A stretch of 64,000 nt of DNA, taken from Planotetraspora phitsanulokensis (GTDB lineage Bacteria > Actinomycetota > Actinomycetes > Streptosporangiales > Streptosporangiaceae). The notes under the pieces are model-generated. The model was not told where the DNA came from and did not search any database. It saw only the letters and a program-made list of their open reading frames with translations. Both the position numbers and the translations under genes were made by a program. Of this stretch, positions 25,566 through 34,486 are shown piece after piece. The number at the start of each line of letters is the position of its first letter. The stretch's first letter is position 1. The stretch covers positions 62,001-126,000 of the forward strand of contig NZ_BOOP01000007.1 of NCBI RefSeq assembly GCF_016863295.1, given 5' to 3'.

Positions 25566-25594
25566 AAATATCCTATTTGGAGTATTTTATCCTG
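25566..25594. promoter_or_regulatory. A/T-rich divergent control region of murQ and namZ
   Basis: The 29-base gap is almost entirely A and T, in a genome near 70% G+C, with an imperfect inverted repeat AAATATCC...GGAGTATTT. Ribosome sites for both genes lie within it, so their promoters must overlap each other or the coding ends. The AGGATAAAATACTCC element is a candidate site for the RpiR regulator of the cluster. Confidence 0.5.
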
Positions 25595-26707
25595 ATGATT
25601 CGAGTCCGGACGGGGCTGGAAGAACTGGTCGCGGCGCCGCGGCCAGCGAGTCACGGCCGTGCCGGCCTCATCACCAACCCCACCGGAGTCCTGCCCGATC
25701 TGACCCCGTCGGCAACGGCCCTGCTGTCGGCGGGAATCCGGCTGACCACGCTCTTCAGCCCAGAACACGGCCTCCGGGGCACGGCGCAAGCGGGCGCGGG
25801 CGAGGGCGACACGACCGATCCGGTGACCGGCCTGCCGGTCGTCGACACCTACCGAAGATCGCCCGAGGAACTCGCCGATCTCGTCGCGTCCGCGGGCGTC
25901 GACGTGCTCGTGTTCGACGTGAGCGACGTCGGCACGCGTTTCTACACCTATATCTGGACGATGTACGACCTCATGGTGGCCGCCGCCCGGCTGGCCCTGC
26001 GGTTCGTCGTGCTCGACCGGCCCAACCCGATCGGCGGGGTCACGGCCGAGGGACCGATGCTCGACCCGGCCTGCGCGAGCTTCCTCGGCCGCGCCCCCAT
26101 CCCCGTACGGCACGGCCTGACACCCGGGGAGCTGGCCCTGTTCGTCAACCGGACGATCGACGCGGACCTGCACGTGATCCCGCTCAGCGGCTGGCGGCGG
26201 GAATGGCTCTTCGACGAGACGGGCCTGCCCTGGGTGATGCCGTCGGCCAACATGCCCACGCTGGACACCGCGTTCGTCTACCCGGGGACGGGCCTGTTCG
26301 AGGGCACGAACGTCTCCGAGGGGCGCGGCACGACCCGGCCGTTCGAACTGGTCGGCGCGCCGTACGTGGACGAGCGCCTCGCCCTCGCGCTCAACGATCT
26401 CGGCCTCGCCGGGGTGCGCTTCCGCGACACGTGGTTCACCCCCACCTTCGGCAAGCACGCGGGCCTGCAGGTGCGCGGCGTCCAGGCGCACGTCTGCGAC
26501 CGGTCCGCGTTCCAGCCGGTCCTCGCCGGGGTGTCCATGCTCCACTGCATGCGCGCGCTGTATCCGGGTGAGTTCGCCTGCGATCCGTTCCTCGACCTGT
26601 TGTGGGGGTCGGACTCGCTGCGCCTGCGCCTCGACGCGGGCGAAGACCCGCGCGGCCTCTGCGCGCCGGTCTCCTGGTTCGACCAGGTGGAGTTGCTCTA
26701 CGGCTGA
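25595..26707 (+). CDS. namZ: Exo-beta-N-acetylmuramidase NamZ (DUF1343, GH171)
   Basis: A 370-residue member of DUF1343, the family shown in Bacillus subtilis to release MurNAc from the non-reducing end of peptidoglycan fragments. Family motifs are seen: GLITNPTG (about 30), FSPEHGLRG with the conserved Glu (about 57), VFDVSDVGTRFYTYIWTMYDLM (about 110-131), VLDRPNPIGG (about 147), PSANMPTLDTAFVYPGTGLFEGTNVSEGRGTTRPFE (split elements about 218-252). Unlike secreted homologues it has no signal peptide, suggesting it works in the cytoplasm on imported disaccharides. The ATG is used because the upstream TTG has no support. Divergent from murQ and convergent with the GNAT gene, ending two bases from it. 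Confidence 0.93.
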   Translation: MIRVRTGLEELVAAPRPASHGRAGLITNPTGVLPDLTPSATALLSAGIRLTTLFSPEHGLRGTAQAGAGEGDTTDPVTGLPVVDTYRRSPEELADLVASAGVDVLVFDVSDVGTRFYTYIWTMYDLMVAAARLALRFVVLDRPNPIGGVTAEGPMLDPACASFLGRAPIPVRHGLTPGELALFVNRTIDADLHVIPLSGWRREWLFDETGLPWVMPSANMPTLDTAFVYPGTGLFEGTNVSEGRGTTRPFELVGAPYVDERLALALNDLGLAGVRFRDTWFTPTFGKHAGLQVRGVQAHVCDRSAFQPVLAGVSMLHCMRALYPGEFACDPFLDLLWGSDSLRLRLDAGEDPRGLCAPVSWFDQVELLYG

Positions 26708-26709
26708 CA

Positions 26710-27576
26710 TCAGCCCAGGTCGCGGCGGTAGAGCCAGAAGACCCGCTCGACGCGCGCGCCGAACGCCAGCGAGTAGAACCGGACGGGGCCGACCCAGCCG
26801 ATCTGGACCTCGCGCAGGCCGGCCGCCCTCTGCTCGGCGAGGCACCGCCGCGCGAGGACCCGGCCCACCCCGAGCCCCCGGGCCTCCTCGGCCGTGCCCA
26901 TCGGGCCGAACCACAGCGGCCGGGAGCCCCACGCGGCGAACCCGAGGATCTCCCCGCCACGCGACGCGTAGTGGCAGCCGGTCGCCTGCTCGGCCTCCCA
27001 GGCCCACGCCTCGTTCCAATGAGCCCGGGCGAAGGCGGCCACCGCCTCGCGCTCCCCCGCGGGTGCGGCGTGGACGGTCACACCGGCCGAGGCCAGCCGC
27101 GCGGACGCCGCGTCGTCCTCGTCGAGCAGGGATCCCATGGCCGCGACGTCGGCCGTCATGTTCCAGGCGACCCGGTACCGGTCGTACCCGAGGCTTTCCG
27201 CAAGGCACGCCGCTGGTGTGTAGCGCACGTCGATGCCGGGCCAGGCGTAGCACGGCGGGTTCCCGGCGATCCTGGCCTCGGTGGCGCCCTCGGAGCGCAG
27301 CCACTCCTGCGCCGCCTCGGCGAGGGCACGGCCGATCCCCCGTCCCCGGGCGGCGGGATCGACGGCGATCAGGTCGAGGTGGCCGACGCCGGCCTCCGAC
27401 ATGGACGCGAACACCACGCCGTCGAGGTCGGGGGTGGCCAGTGCGGTCCACCGGCGCCCCTCTGGTGGCGTCGCCAGCCGTCTCACCAGCGCGGGAGCCT
27501 CGGCGTCCGCCCAGAGGGCGCGCGCCGCCAGGTCCTCCACGCGGACGTCCGGCGTCACCGGCGCGATTCCGGTCAC
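26710..27576 (-). CDS. Tandem GNAT-family N-acetyltransferase
   Basis: A 288-residue protein with two GNAT folds. The first (about 20-125) has the acetyl-CoA loop VDPAARGRGIGRALAEAA; the second (about 150-288) has EARGLGVGRVLARRC. It transfers an acyl group from acyl-CoA to an amine; acceptor unknown. It is the last gene of the importer operon and its GTG overlaps the stop of the upstream ATPase, so it is made together with the transporter. In an amino-sugar salvage context a glucosamine or peptide amine acceptor is conceivable, but this is inference. Confidence 0.87.
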   Translation of the reverse strand: MTGIAPVTPDVRVEDLAARALWADAEAPALVRRLATPPEGRRWTALATPDLDGVVFASMSEAGVGHLDLIAVDPAARGRGIGRALAEAAQEWLRSEGATEARIAGNPPCYAWPGIDVRYTPAACLAESLGYDRYRVAWNMTADVAAMGSLLDEDDAASARLASAGVTVHAAPAGEREAVAAFARAHWNEAWAWEAEQATGCHYASRGGEILGFAAWGSRPLWFGPMGTAEEARGLGVGRVLARRCLAEQRAAGLREVQIGWVGPVRFYSLAFGARVERVFWLYRRDLG

Positions 27577-28595
27577 GCCCGCACTCCCTGCGGGATCACG
27601 CTCCTGCTCCTGGGGTGGAAGCAGGCGTGCAGTTGTTCGGTGTCCTCGCCGCCCTCGCCGCCGTCGTGGCCCAGCACCGGCCGCTCGGCCTCGCACCGGG
27701 CCGTGCTGAAGGGACATCGGCGGGTGAACAGGCAGCCCTCGTCCGCCTGCGCCTCGTCGAGCGCCTCGGTCGGCACGACCTGCTCGGCGCCCGGCCGTTC
27801 CAGCCCGTGCAGCACCGGGATCGCCGACAGCAGCGACTGCGTGTACGGATGCACCGGGTCAGCGATGATCGTCTCGGTCGATCCCCGTTCGACGACCTGG
27901 CCGCGGTAGATCACGTAGAGCTCGCCCTCGTCCCCGATGTACCGGGCGGTGGCGATGTCATGGGTGATGAACAGGACGCTCACGCCCAGCCGTTCGCGCA
28001 GGTCGCGGAGGAGGCCGAGGATGCCGAGCCGCAGCGACACGTCGATCATCGAGACGGCCTCGTCGGCGACGAGCACCTCGGGGTCCATGGTGAGCGCCCG
28101 CGCGATGACCACGCGCTGGCGCATGCCCCCGGACAGCTGGTGCGGGTAGCGCGGCAGCACGTACCCGGGGTCGATCCCCACGAGGCTGAGCAGTTCCTCC
28201 GCGCGCGCGTCGACCCACGACCGGGGACGGCCCGTCTGGCGGGCCCGCAGCCGCAGCGGCGCCTCCAGGGTCTGGTGGATCGTGCGGGTGGGGTTGAGCG
28301 CCGAGTAGGGATCCTGGTGGATGAGCTGGATCCTGCGGAAGTACGGCTGGCGGTGGCGGTGGGACAGGCCCGACATCGCGACATCGTCGATGACGATCTC
28401 GCCCGAGTCGTAGGTCTCCAGTCCCGCGATGATCCGGCCGAGGGTGGTCTTGCCGCAGCCCGACTCCCCGATGAAGGAGACCGCCCCGCCCTTCTTGATG
28501 GCGAAGTCGACCCCGCGCAGCGCCGGGACCTCTCGCTTACCGAGGACGTTGCCCCGCTGCTTGAACGTCTTGGTGATCGCAGTGCCCGTGATCAC
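27573..28595 (-). CDS. Oligopeptide-type ABC transporter ATP-binding protein (DppF/OppF-like)
   Basis: A 340-residue ATPase with Walker A GESGCGKTT (about residue 46), Q-loop HQDPYSALNP, signature LSGGMRQRV (about 160), Walker B VLVADEAVSMID and H-loop ITHD. The Walker B region reads ADEAVSMID rather than the more usual LDEPTSALD; the catalytic Glu is kept. The C-terminal oligopeptide extension is present, with Cys residues (CLFTRRCPF ... CF) of the OppD/F family. GTG start overlaps the stop of the first ATPase; GGAGGGA precedes it. It pairs with DppD-like partner to power the importer. Confidence 0.93.
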   Translation of the reverse strand: MITGTAITKTFKQRGNVLGKREVPALRGVDFAIKKGGAVSFIGESGCGKTTLGRIIAGLETYDSGEIVIDDVAMSGLSHRHRQPYFRRIQLIHQDPYSALNPTRTIHQTLEAPLRLRARQTGRPRSWVDARAEELLSLVGIDPGYVLPRYPHQLSGGMRQRVVIARALTMDPEVLVADEAVSMIDVSLRLGILGLLRDLRERLGVSVLFITHDIATARYIGDEGELYVIYRGQVVERGSTETIIADPVHPYTQSLLSAIPVLHGLERPGAEQVVPTEALDEAQADEGCLFTRRCPFSTARCEAERPVLGHDGGEGGEDTEQLHACFHPRSRSVIPQGVRA

Positions 28596-29611
28596 GCGTA
28601 TTCCCTCCGCTTCACCGGCGCCGGGCGTCCGGCGGCGTGGCAGGCGACCGACCTGCCGTCGTAGGTCGCCGTCGCGGGCTCGACCGTCTCGCAGATCTCC
28701 ATGCGCTTCTCGCAGCGCTCCCGGAACACACACCCGGCGGCCGGGAGCGTGCCGAGCGTGGGGGGCCTGCCGGGCAGTGCCCTGGCGAGAGAGATGTCTC
28801 CGGAGAGGCGCGGGATCGCCCGGATCAGGCCCTGGGTGTAGGGGTGCCGGGGCGCGCCGAGCACCTCGGCGATCGGCCCGTGCTCGACCACGCGCCCGCC
28901 GTACATCACGGCGAGGTCGTCGGCCACCTCGGCGACCGCTCCGACGTCGTGGGTGATGACGAGAGTGGTGAGCGCCCGCTCCTCGTGCACCTCGCGGATG
29001 ATCCGCAGGATCGTCGCCTGCGTGATCATGTCGAGCGCCGTCGTCGGCTCGTCGAGCACGACCACCTGGGCGTTCAGCACGAGCGCGAGCATGATCCCGA
29101 CGCGCTGGCGCATCCCGCCCGACAGTTCGTGCTGGTGGGAGTCGAGCACGCGGGCGCCGTCGAGGCCCATCCGGGACAGGAGCGCCTTCGCGTCGGCGAC
29201 GAGCGCCCGAAGGTCTTCGACGTCGTGCGAGCGGCCGAGGTCGAGCAGCTGCTTCCCGATGGTCTTCAACGGGTTCAGGGAGTTCTGCGCGGCCTGGAAG
29301 ACGTAGCCGACCTTGCGGCCGCGGGTGCGGCGCAGGTCCTCGCCGTCGAGGCGGAGGACGTCCCCGAGGCCGTCGATCTCGACGCTGCCCTCGGCGATCC
29401 TGCCGGGCGGCTGCACGGCGTTGAGCAGGGACAGCGCCAGGGTCGACTTGCCGGAGCCCGACTCCCCGACGACGCCCGTGATCGTGCCCGGGGTGAGTGT
29501 GAGGCTCACGTGGGACACCGCCGGCAGCTCGCCCGCCGGCGTGTTGTAGACCACGGTGAGGTCGCGGATGCGTACCTCTGGCGCGGCGGAATCTCTGGAC
29601 AACCGGGTCAC
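28592..29611 (-). CDS. Oligopeptide-type ABC transporter ATP-binding protein (DppD/OppD-like)
   Basis: A 339-residue ATPase with Walker A GESGSGKST (about residue 50), Q-loop FQAAQNSLNP, signature LSGGMRQRV (about 162), Walker B VVVLDEPTTALD and H-loop ITHD. The C-terminal extension HPYTQGLIRAIPRL and the cysteine region CVFRERCEKRMEIC are those of the oligopeptide subfamily. It forms a heterodimer with the next ATPase. GTG start overlaps the second permease's stop. Confidence 0.94.
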   Translation of the reverse strand: MTRLSRDSAAPEVRIRDLTVVYNTPAGELPAVSHVSLTLTPGTITGVVGESGSGKSTLALSLLNAVQPPGRIAEGSVEIDGLGDVLRLDGEDLRRTRGRKVGYVFQAAQNSLNPLKTIGKQLLDLGRSHDVEDLRALVADAKALLSRMGLDGARVLDSHQHELSGGMRQRVGIMLALVLNAQVVVLDEPTTALDMITQATILRIIREVHEERALTTLVITHDVGAVAEVADDLAVMYGGRVVEHGPIAEVLGAPRHPYTQGLIRAIPRLSGDISLARALPGRPPTLGTLPAAGCVFRERCEKRMEICETVEPATATYDGRSVACHAAGRPAPVKRREYA

Positions 29612-30519
29612 TCCTCACGCAGGCGGGGATTGAAGATCTCGTCCATCGCGTCGACGATCAGCACGATGCCCAGCGTGAGCAGCAGGATCGCGAGCAGCGG
29701 CGCCAGCAGGTACGGCAGCGCCGCGGGGGTCGTGAGCGCCCCGCCGCTGAAGACGGCGAGGTTCAGCATCACGCCCCAGTTGTTGGCGTCGAAGGGCAGG
29801 ACGCCGAGGAAGAACAGGCCCACCTGGGCGTAGACGGCGCCGGTCACCGCGATCAGCATGTTCATCGCGATGTAGGGCGCCATGCTGGGCAGCAGTTCGC
29901 GCCCGATGATGTGCCTGGTCGGCAGGCCGAGCCCTCTCGCCGCCTCGATGAAGCCGCGTTCCCGCAGCGACAACGTCTGGGACCGGACGGCACGGGCCAC
30001 GCCGCCCCATCCGAGCAGCCCGAGGACCAGGCCCATCTCGAGCGGGCTGGTGAACTTCCACACGGTCGACAGGACGAGCAGCAGGGGCAGGCCGGGGATC
30101 GCGAGGTTCAGGTCGGTCAGCCGCATGAGCGCGCTGTCCCACCTGCCCCGCCTGAACCCGGCGAACAGGCCGATGACCGTGCCGAGCGCGACGGTGATGA
30201 CCGCCGTCGCCAGGCCGGTGAGCAGGACGTACCGGGCGCCGGTGACGACGAGCGCGAGGACGTCGGTGCCCTCGAAGTCCGTGCCGAACAGGTGCTGGAG
30301 GCTCGGGGGCGCGTAGAGCGCGTTGTCGTCCCGTGGCAGGTTGGCCGGGTACAGCAGCGGCCCGATCACGCCCATGACGGCGAAGCCGAGCACGATGATC
30401 ACGCCTGCCATCCGGCTGGGCTTGCGGAGCAGCACCCGCCACACGCCGCGCCAGAAGTTGCGCCGCAGCGTCGCCCGGGTGGTGCCCGTGGCCATGTCGG
30501 GCATGACGGTTACGGTCAT
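29608..30519 (-). CDS. Oligopeptide-type ABC transporter permease (DppC/OppC-like)
   Basis: A 303-residue inner-membrane permease. A cytoplasmic head of about 38 residues leads into helix 1, then the substrate-facing DNALYAPPSLQHLFGTDFEGTDVLALVV segment typical of OppC, five further helices, and the EAA loop EAARGLGLPTRHIIGRELLPSM (about 195-216), which contacts the ATPases. The ATG overlaps the stop of the first permease. Confidence 0.94.
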   Translation of the reverse strand: MTVTVMPDMATGTTRATLRRNFWRGVWRVLLRKPSRMAGVIIVLGFAVMGVIGPLLYPANLPRDDNALYAPPSLQHLFGTDFEGTDVLALVVTGARYVLLTGLATAVITVALGTVIGLFAGFRRGRWDSALMRLTDLNLAIPGLPLLLVLSTVWKFTSPLEMGLVLGLLGWGGVARAVRSQTLSLRERGFIEAARGLGLPTRHIIGRELLPSMAPYIAMNMLIAVTGAVYAQVGLFFLGVLPFDANNWGVMLNLAVFSGGALTTPAALPYLLAPLLAILLLTLGIVLIVDAMDEIFNPRLREE

Positions 30520-31550
30520 GACGCCTCCCCGCTCCTGACCCGGGGGTCGATCGCCGTGTACAGCAGGTCGGCGACGATGTTGGCCACGACGATGCCCACT
30601 GTGATCACCAGGAAGGTCCCGCCCATCAGCGCGTAGTCACGGGTGCTGATGCTGTTGACAAGCAGCAGCCCGAGCCCGGGATAGTTGAAGATCTCCTCGA
30701 TGAAGATCGATCCGCCGAACAACATGCCGATCGACAGGGCGAGGATCGTGAACAGCGGCAGGATCGCGTTGCGCGCCAGGTAGCGGAACACGATGCCGCG
30801 TTTCAGGCCGCGCAACTCGGCCGCCAGGATGAAGTCGTCGCCGAGCACGGCGACCACGTTCGACTTCATCGCGAGGATCCAGCCTCCGTAGCTCGCCAGC
30901 GTGTACGTCACGACGGGGAGCACGGCGTGGTGGATCAGCGAGCCGATGTACCCGGGGTTGAACCCGGGCACGAACGCGACGTCGACCGGCCCGCCCGAGG
31001 GCAGGATCGGCCACAGGGTCGTGAAGATCGCCACCAGCAGGAGCCCGATGACATACACCGGGATGCCGTGAAGCAGCGAACCGGACAACGCGAGCAGGTC
31101 GCCGAGCTTGCCCGAGCGCTTGATCGCGGCGTAGACGCCCATGGTCACGCCGAGCAGAAAGCTCAGCAGTGTGCCCGCGAGGACGGGCAGCACGGTCCAC
31201 TGGGCGGCCGAGCCGATCAGGCTCGTCACCTTCACACCCGGCGTGCTCAGCGACCGGCCGAGGTCGAGGTGGAGCAACGACCCCATGTACCCGACGTACT
31301 GGTCCCAGAGACTGCCCGTCGGCAGGAACCCGTACAGCACGGCCGTCGCCCGTTCCGCCTGGTCGGGGGACATGCCCTTCTGCAGCAGGCTCTCGTACAT
31401 GCCCTGGACGGGGTCGCCGGGGATCTCCCTGATGATGACGAAGCTGATCGTCGCGACGACCCAGATCATGACCAGGCCGCGTACGACGTGCCCCGCCACC
31501 CTGCGGGCCAGGGCGGCTCCGCGGGGCCGTTCCCGCACCGCTTTCGTCAT
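30516..31550 (-). CDS. Oligopeptide-type ABC transporter permease (DppB/OppB-like)
   Basis: A 344-residue permease with six helices. Helix 1 ends in the conserved REIPGDPVQGM element; the EAA loop appears as AAELRGLKRGIVFRYLARNAILPLFT (about 235-260), and GSIFIEEIFNYPGLGLLLVNSISTRDYALMGG is the family's C-terminal signature. The ATG is confirmed by an ATGA overlap with the binding-protein gene and a GAGG ribosome site; residues read upstream of it in frame are not coding. Confidence 0.94.
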   Translation of the reverse strand: MTKAVRERPRGAALARRVAGHVVRGLVMIWVVATISFVIIREIPGDPVQGMYESLLQKGMSPDQAERATAVLYGFLPTGSLWDQYVGYMGSLLHLDLGRSLSTPGVKVTSLIGSAAQWTVLPVLAGTLLSFLLGVTMGVYAAIKRSGKLGDLLALSGSLLHGIPVYVIGLLLVAIFTTLWPILPSGGPVDVAFVPGFNPGYIGSLIHHAVLPVVTYTLASYGGWILAMKSNVVAVLGDDFILAAELRGLKRGIVFRYLARNAILPLFTILALSIGMLFGGSIFIEEIFNYPGLGLLLVNSISTRDYALMGGTFLVITVGIVVANIVADLLYTAIDPRVRSGEAS

Positions 31551-33349
31551 GCCTGCCTCTTCCTGATCATGCCGAGCTGCATCCACACGCCCGACGAAAG
31601 CCGTAGCGCCTGGCTGTCGTCCGGGGGGAAGCCCGTGTACCGGGATGTGTTCACGAACTGGGTGTTGACGTAGTCCCACAGCTGGATCACCGGCAGCTGC
31701 TCGTTTGACACCTTCGCCAGCGTCCCGACGATCTGCTTCTGCTCGGCGGGCGGGGCGAAGTTGAGCCTGCTGGTCAGCGCTCCCGGATCGACCTTCGTGC
31801 CGGAGACGGTGACCGTCTCGGGGCCGCCCATCCAGTTGCCCTCGGTGCCCGGCGCGACGTGCTCGAGCCTGCCGCCGAACATCTGCCAGCCGTTGGCCTG
31901 GCCGTACAGGCGCTGGAAGATGTTGTACGGCGAGGGCCCGAGGCCCATCAGCCAGAAACCAACATCGTACTTCCCTGCCGCGAGCTCACTGAGATAGAGG
32001 GTGTAGTCGGCGGCGGTGACGACCGTCGCGTCGATCCCGTGGTCGTTGAGCTGGCTGGTGATCGACTTGGCCGCGGAGATCCAGTCGGAGAACGACGCGG
32101 GCACGTGGATCTCGACCTTCCACGGCCGGCCGTCGGGCAGCGCCCACTTGTTCCCCCGCCGGGTCATGCCGGCCGCCTTGAGCTCGGCCGCGGCCTTGGC
32201 CGGGTCGAGGCGGTAGGGGTCGAGGCCGTTGAACTCCGCCCCCAGCCAGACCTTGGCCGCCTCGGCGTGGATGCCCGAGGTGGTGAGGGACGGCGTTCCG
32301 CCCTCGGGTGAGGCGATCTTGGTCACCTGTGCCCGGTCGATCAGATAGGCCAGCGCCCGTCGCACGTGCACGTTGTCGTACGGCTTGCGCGCCTGGTTGA
32401 ACGCCAGCGACGTGGACACGGGCGAGAAGCCCTTGATGACCTTGTTGCCCCTGACCGCGCGGATGCGGTCCAGGACGGCCGACGGCACCGACGTGAAGGG
32501 CGCGTTGTCCAGCTTCCCGGCGATCAGGTAGTTCCAGATCTGCTGGTTGCCCGAGTAGTTGAGCAGCTCGACCTTGTCGGGCCCGATCAGTTTGCCGTCG
32601 TAGAAGTACGGGTTGCGCCTGAGCAGCGCCGCGCCCGGGTTGACCCGCTCCAGCACGAACGGCCCCGCGGACACGTCATGGCGCGGCGCGAAGGCGATGA
32701 CCTTGTCGGCCAGACCGGTGATCTCGGTCTTCGCCCGCTCGGCCGGCGCGCCCTTCCCGTCCTGGGCGACCTTGAGCGTGTGCCAGAAGTCGCGGGGCAG
32801 CAACGAGCCGTAGACGTGGGCGGGCACCACGACGGTCGACAGCAGGTTGCTGAGGAACGTGTTGCTCTTGTTGGCGCCCTGGGTGATCCGGATCGTCGTC
32901 GGGTCCACCACCTGGATGGTGGCCGCGGCGCCCGCCGCCTTGGGGTCGAGCGCGTAGGCCGTACCGCCCTGGGTGTAGGCCAGACCGATCGAGACGCGGA
33001 CGTCCTCGCTGGTCACCGGCTTGCCGTCCGACCATCGGGCGTTCGGCTGCAGGTGGATCACGGCCTCCGACTCGTCGGGAGTGATCGTCCAGCTGCGCGC
33101 GATCGCCGGATAGAACTGGTTCGGGTCGATCGGGTCGTTCTTCGGCCAGGCGAGTGCCATCCCGTTGTAGCCGTCGAACACGGAGCCCACTGGGTTGAAG
33201 GGATTGATCGGCGCGCTCGCGTTGATCTGCTTGCTGCCGTCGATCGTGGTGTAGATCCCCCCCTGCCCCGCATCCTCCTGGCCGGTACTTCCACACGCGG
33301 TGGCGGTGGCGATCGACGCCAGAGCCGCGATCGCCGCGAGTCGCTTCAT
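31547..33349 (-). CDS. Extracellular solute-binding lipoprotein, family 5 (oligopeptide type)
   Basis: A 600-residue binding protein of the SBP_bac_5 family, anchored outside the cell. The signal peptide MKRLAAIAALASIATATAC ends in a lipobox cysteine (residue 19). Typical family-5 elements follow: ARSWTITPDESEAVIHLQPNARWSDGKPVTSEDV (in parts, about 90-125), PYDNVHVRRALAYLID (about 330) and the C-terminal domain. It delivers ligand to the adjacent permeases. The cluster (MurQ, NagZ, NamZ, kinase) argues for muropeptides or amino-sugar disaccharides as ligand instead of ordinary peptides (inference). AGGAG sits six bases before the ATG. It has its own promoter. Confidence 0.9.
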   Translation of the reverse strand: MKRLAAIAALASIATATACGSTGQEDAGQGGIYTTIDGSKQINASAPINPFNPVGSVFDGYNGMALAWPKNDPIDPNQFYPAIARSWTITPDESEAVIHLQPNARWSDGKPVTSEDVRVSIGLAYTQGGTAYALDPKAAGAAATIQVVDPTTIRITQGANKSNTFLSNLLSTVVVPAHVYGSLLPRDFWHTLKVAQDGKGAPAERAKTEITGLADKVIAFAPRHDVSAGPFVLERVNPGAALLRRNPYFYDGKLIGPDKVELLNYSGNQQIWNYLIAGKLDNAPFTSVPSAVLDRIRAVRGNKVIKGFSPVSTSLAFNQARKPYDNVHVRRALAYLIDRAQVTKIASPEGGTPSLTTSGIHAEAAKVWLGAEFNGLDPYRLDPAKAAAELKAAGMTRRGNKWALPDGRPWKVEIHVPASFSDWISAAKSITSQLNDHGIDATVVTAADYTLYLSELAAGKYDVGFWLMGLGPSPYNIFQRLYGQANGWQMFGGRLEHVAPGTEGNWMGGPETVTVSGTKVDPGALTSRLNFAPPAEQKQIVGTLAKVSNEQLPVIQLWDYVNTQFVNTSRYTGFPPDDSQALRLSSGVWMQLGMIRKRQA

Positions 33350-33377
33350 GGGCTGCTCCTGGTTCCCGGTTGCCTGG

Positions 33378-33406
33378 ACAATACGGGCGCCCGGCGGCAG
33401 CGTCAA
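33378..33406 (-). promoter_or_regulatory. Housekeeping-type promoter of the importer operon
   Basis: On the minus strand, TTGACG (33406-33401) and TATTGT (33383-33378) are separated by exactly 17 bases, and the -10 box lies 28 bases before the ATG of the binding protein. An A/T island directly upstream of, and overlapping, the -35 box may be a regulator site. Confidence 0.7.
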
Positions 33407-33436
33407 TTTTTTCCGTCTATGGACGTACTCATGAAG

Positions 33437-34372
33437 TTAATTTTTACCCAGGCCGCCCACCTGCGGAGACGTCTGGCGATGGCGGTGACGGGTGTCCTCG
33501 AGGAACCGATCCAGCGCTCCCTTGGTGGCTTTCAGAGCTCCTTCGGACGCCTCGAAGGTCCGGTGCGCGACGCCGACGAAGACGCAGTCGACGATGAGCA
33601 ACTGGCTGATGCGGCTGGCGAGCGCGCCCGGCCGGAACTCCGTCTCGCGACCGGCCGACACGAGCACGTGTTCGGCCGTCTCCGCGAGCGACGACCGGGG
33701 GTTGTTGGTGATCGCGACCGTCGCCGCTCCCGCCCGCCGGGCCGTCCGCATCGGCTCGAGCACGTCGGGCGTCTCCCCGGTGCAGCTCACGCCGATCGAG
33801 ACGTCCGAGGGCCCGGCCACGGCCGCCGCCGTGAGAGCGAGGTGGACGTCGGTGAAGGCATGGGCGGAGACGCCGATCCGCAGCAGCTTCTGCGCCATGT
33901 CGGCGGCGACCAGGCCCGACGCCCCCACGCCGTAGACGCTCACCCGCCGGGCGTCCGCCACGGCCTTGACGACCGGGCCGAGCAGTTCCGGGCTGAGCTG
34001 CGCCGCGGTGTCCGCCAGCGCTTCCGACTCCGCCCTGGCGACCTTGGCGATGACGTCGGCGAGCGGGTCGCCTGGAGCGAGGTCTCCCGGCACCAGCCGG
34101 TCCGGCCGTTCGCGCGCCGACGCCGCGGCCAGGGCCAGGCGCAGCTGGGAGTATCCCGTGAATCCGAGGGCGCGGGCGGTCCGCACGATCGTCGCCTGGC
34201 TGGTGCCCGAGGCCTCGCTCAGCTCGGTGATCGTGCTCCTCGCGACCGTGGCCGGGTCGTCCAGGATCAGCCTGGCGATCGAGCGCCCGGCGGGGGTGAG
34301 CGAGGGCAGCACCGCGCGCACCGTGGCGACGAGGTTCGCGGACGCGGGTCCGCCTGCTGAGGGCTCCTTCAT
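33437..34372 (-). CDS. RpiR/MurR-family transcriptional regulator
   Basis: A 311-residue regulator: an N-terminal RpiR helix-turn-helix (about 20-90: TITELSEASGTSQATIVRTARALGFTGYSQLRLALA) and a C-terminal SIS sugar-phosphate-binding domain (about 125-290, VYGVGASGLVAADMAQKL and GVSCTGETPDVLEPM). SIS-domain regulators of this family, such as MurR, sense phosphorylated sugars; MurNAc-6-phosphate is the natural candidate here. It sits between nagZ and the importer genes on the same strand. Start supported by AGAAGGAG. Probably represses the cluster until MurNAc-6-phosphate builds up (inference). Confidence 0.92.
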   Translation of the reverse strand: MKEPSAGGPASANLVATVRAVLPSLTPAGRSIARLILDDPATVARSTITELSEASGTSQATIVRTARALGFTGYSQLRLALAAASARERPDRLVPGDLAPGDPLADVIAKVARAESEALADTAAQLSPELLGPVVKAVADARRVSVYGVGASGLVAADMAQKLLRIGVSAHAFTDVHLALTAAAVAGPSDVSIGVSCTGETPDVLEPMRTARRAGAATVAITNNPRSSLAETAEHVLVSAGRETEFRPGALASRISQLLIVDCVFVGVAHRTFEASEGALKATKGALDRFLEDTRHRHRQTSPQVGGLGKN

Positions 34373-34486
34373 GGGGCTCCTTCTGGGGAGGGTGAGACGG
34401 GGGAATCGGGGGTGGAGGGGTTACGGGGAACGGAGGGTCGTGACGGGGTTCTGCCGGGTCCCACGGGCCGGGGAGGCACGGGAGCG

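Noticed and set aside
30516-31679. Longer start for the first permease beginning at 31679
   Set aside because: The extra 43 residues overlap the binding-protein gene and do not look like membrane-protein sequence; the ATGA overlap with a ribosome site supports 31550.
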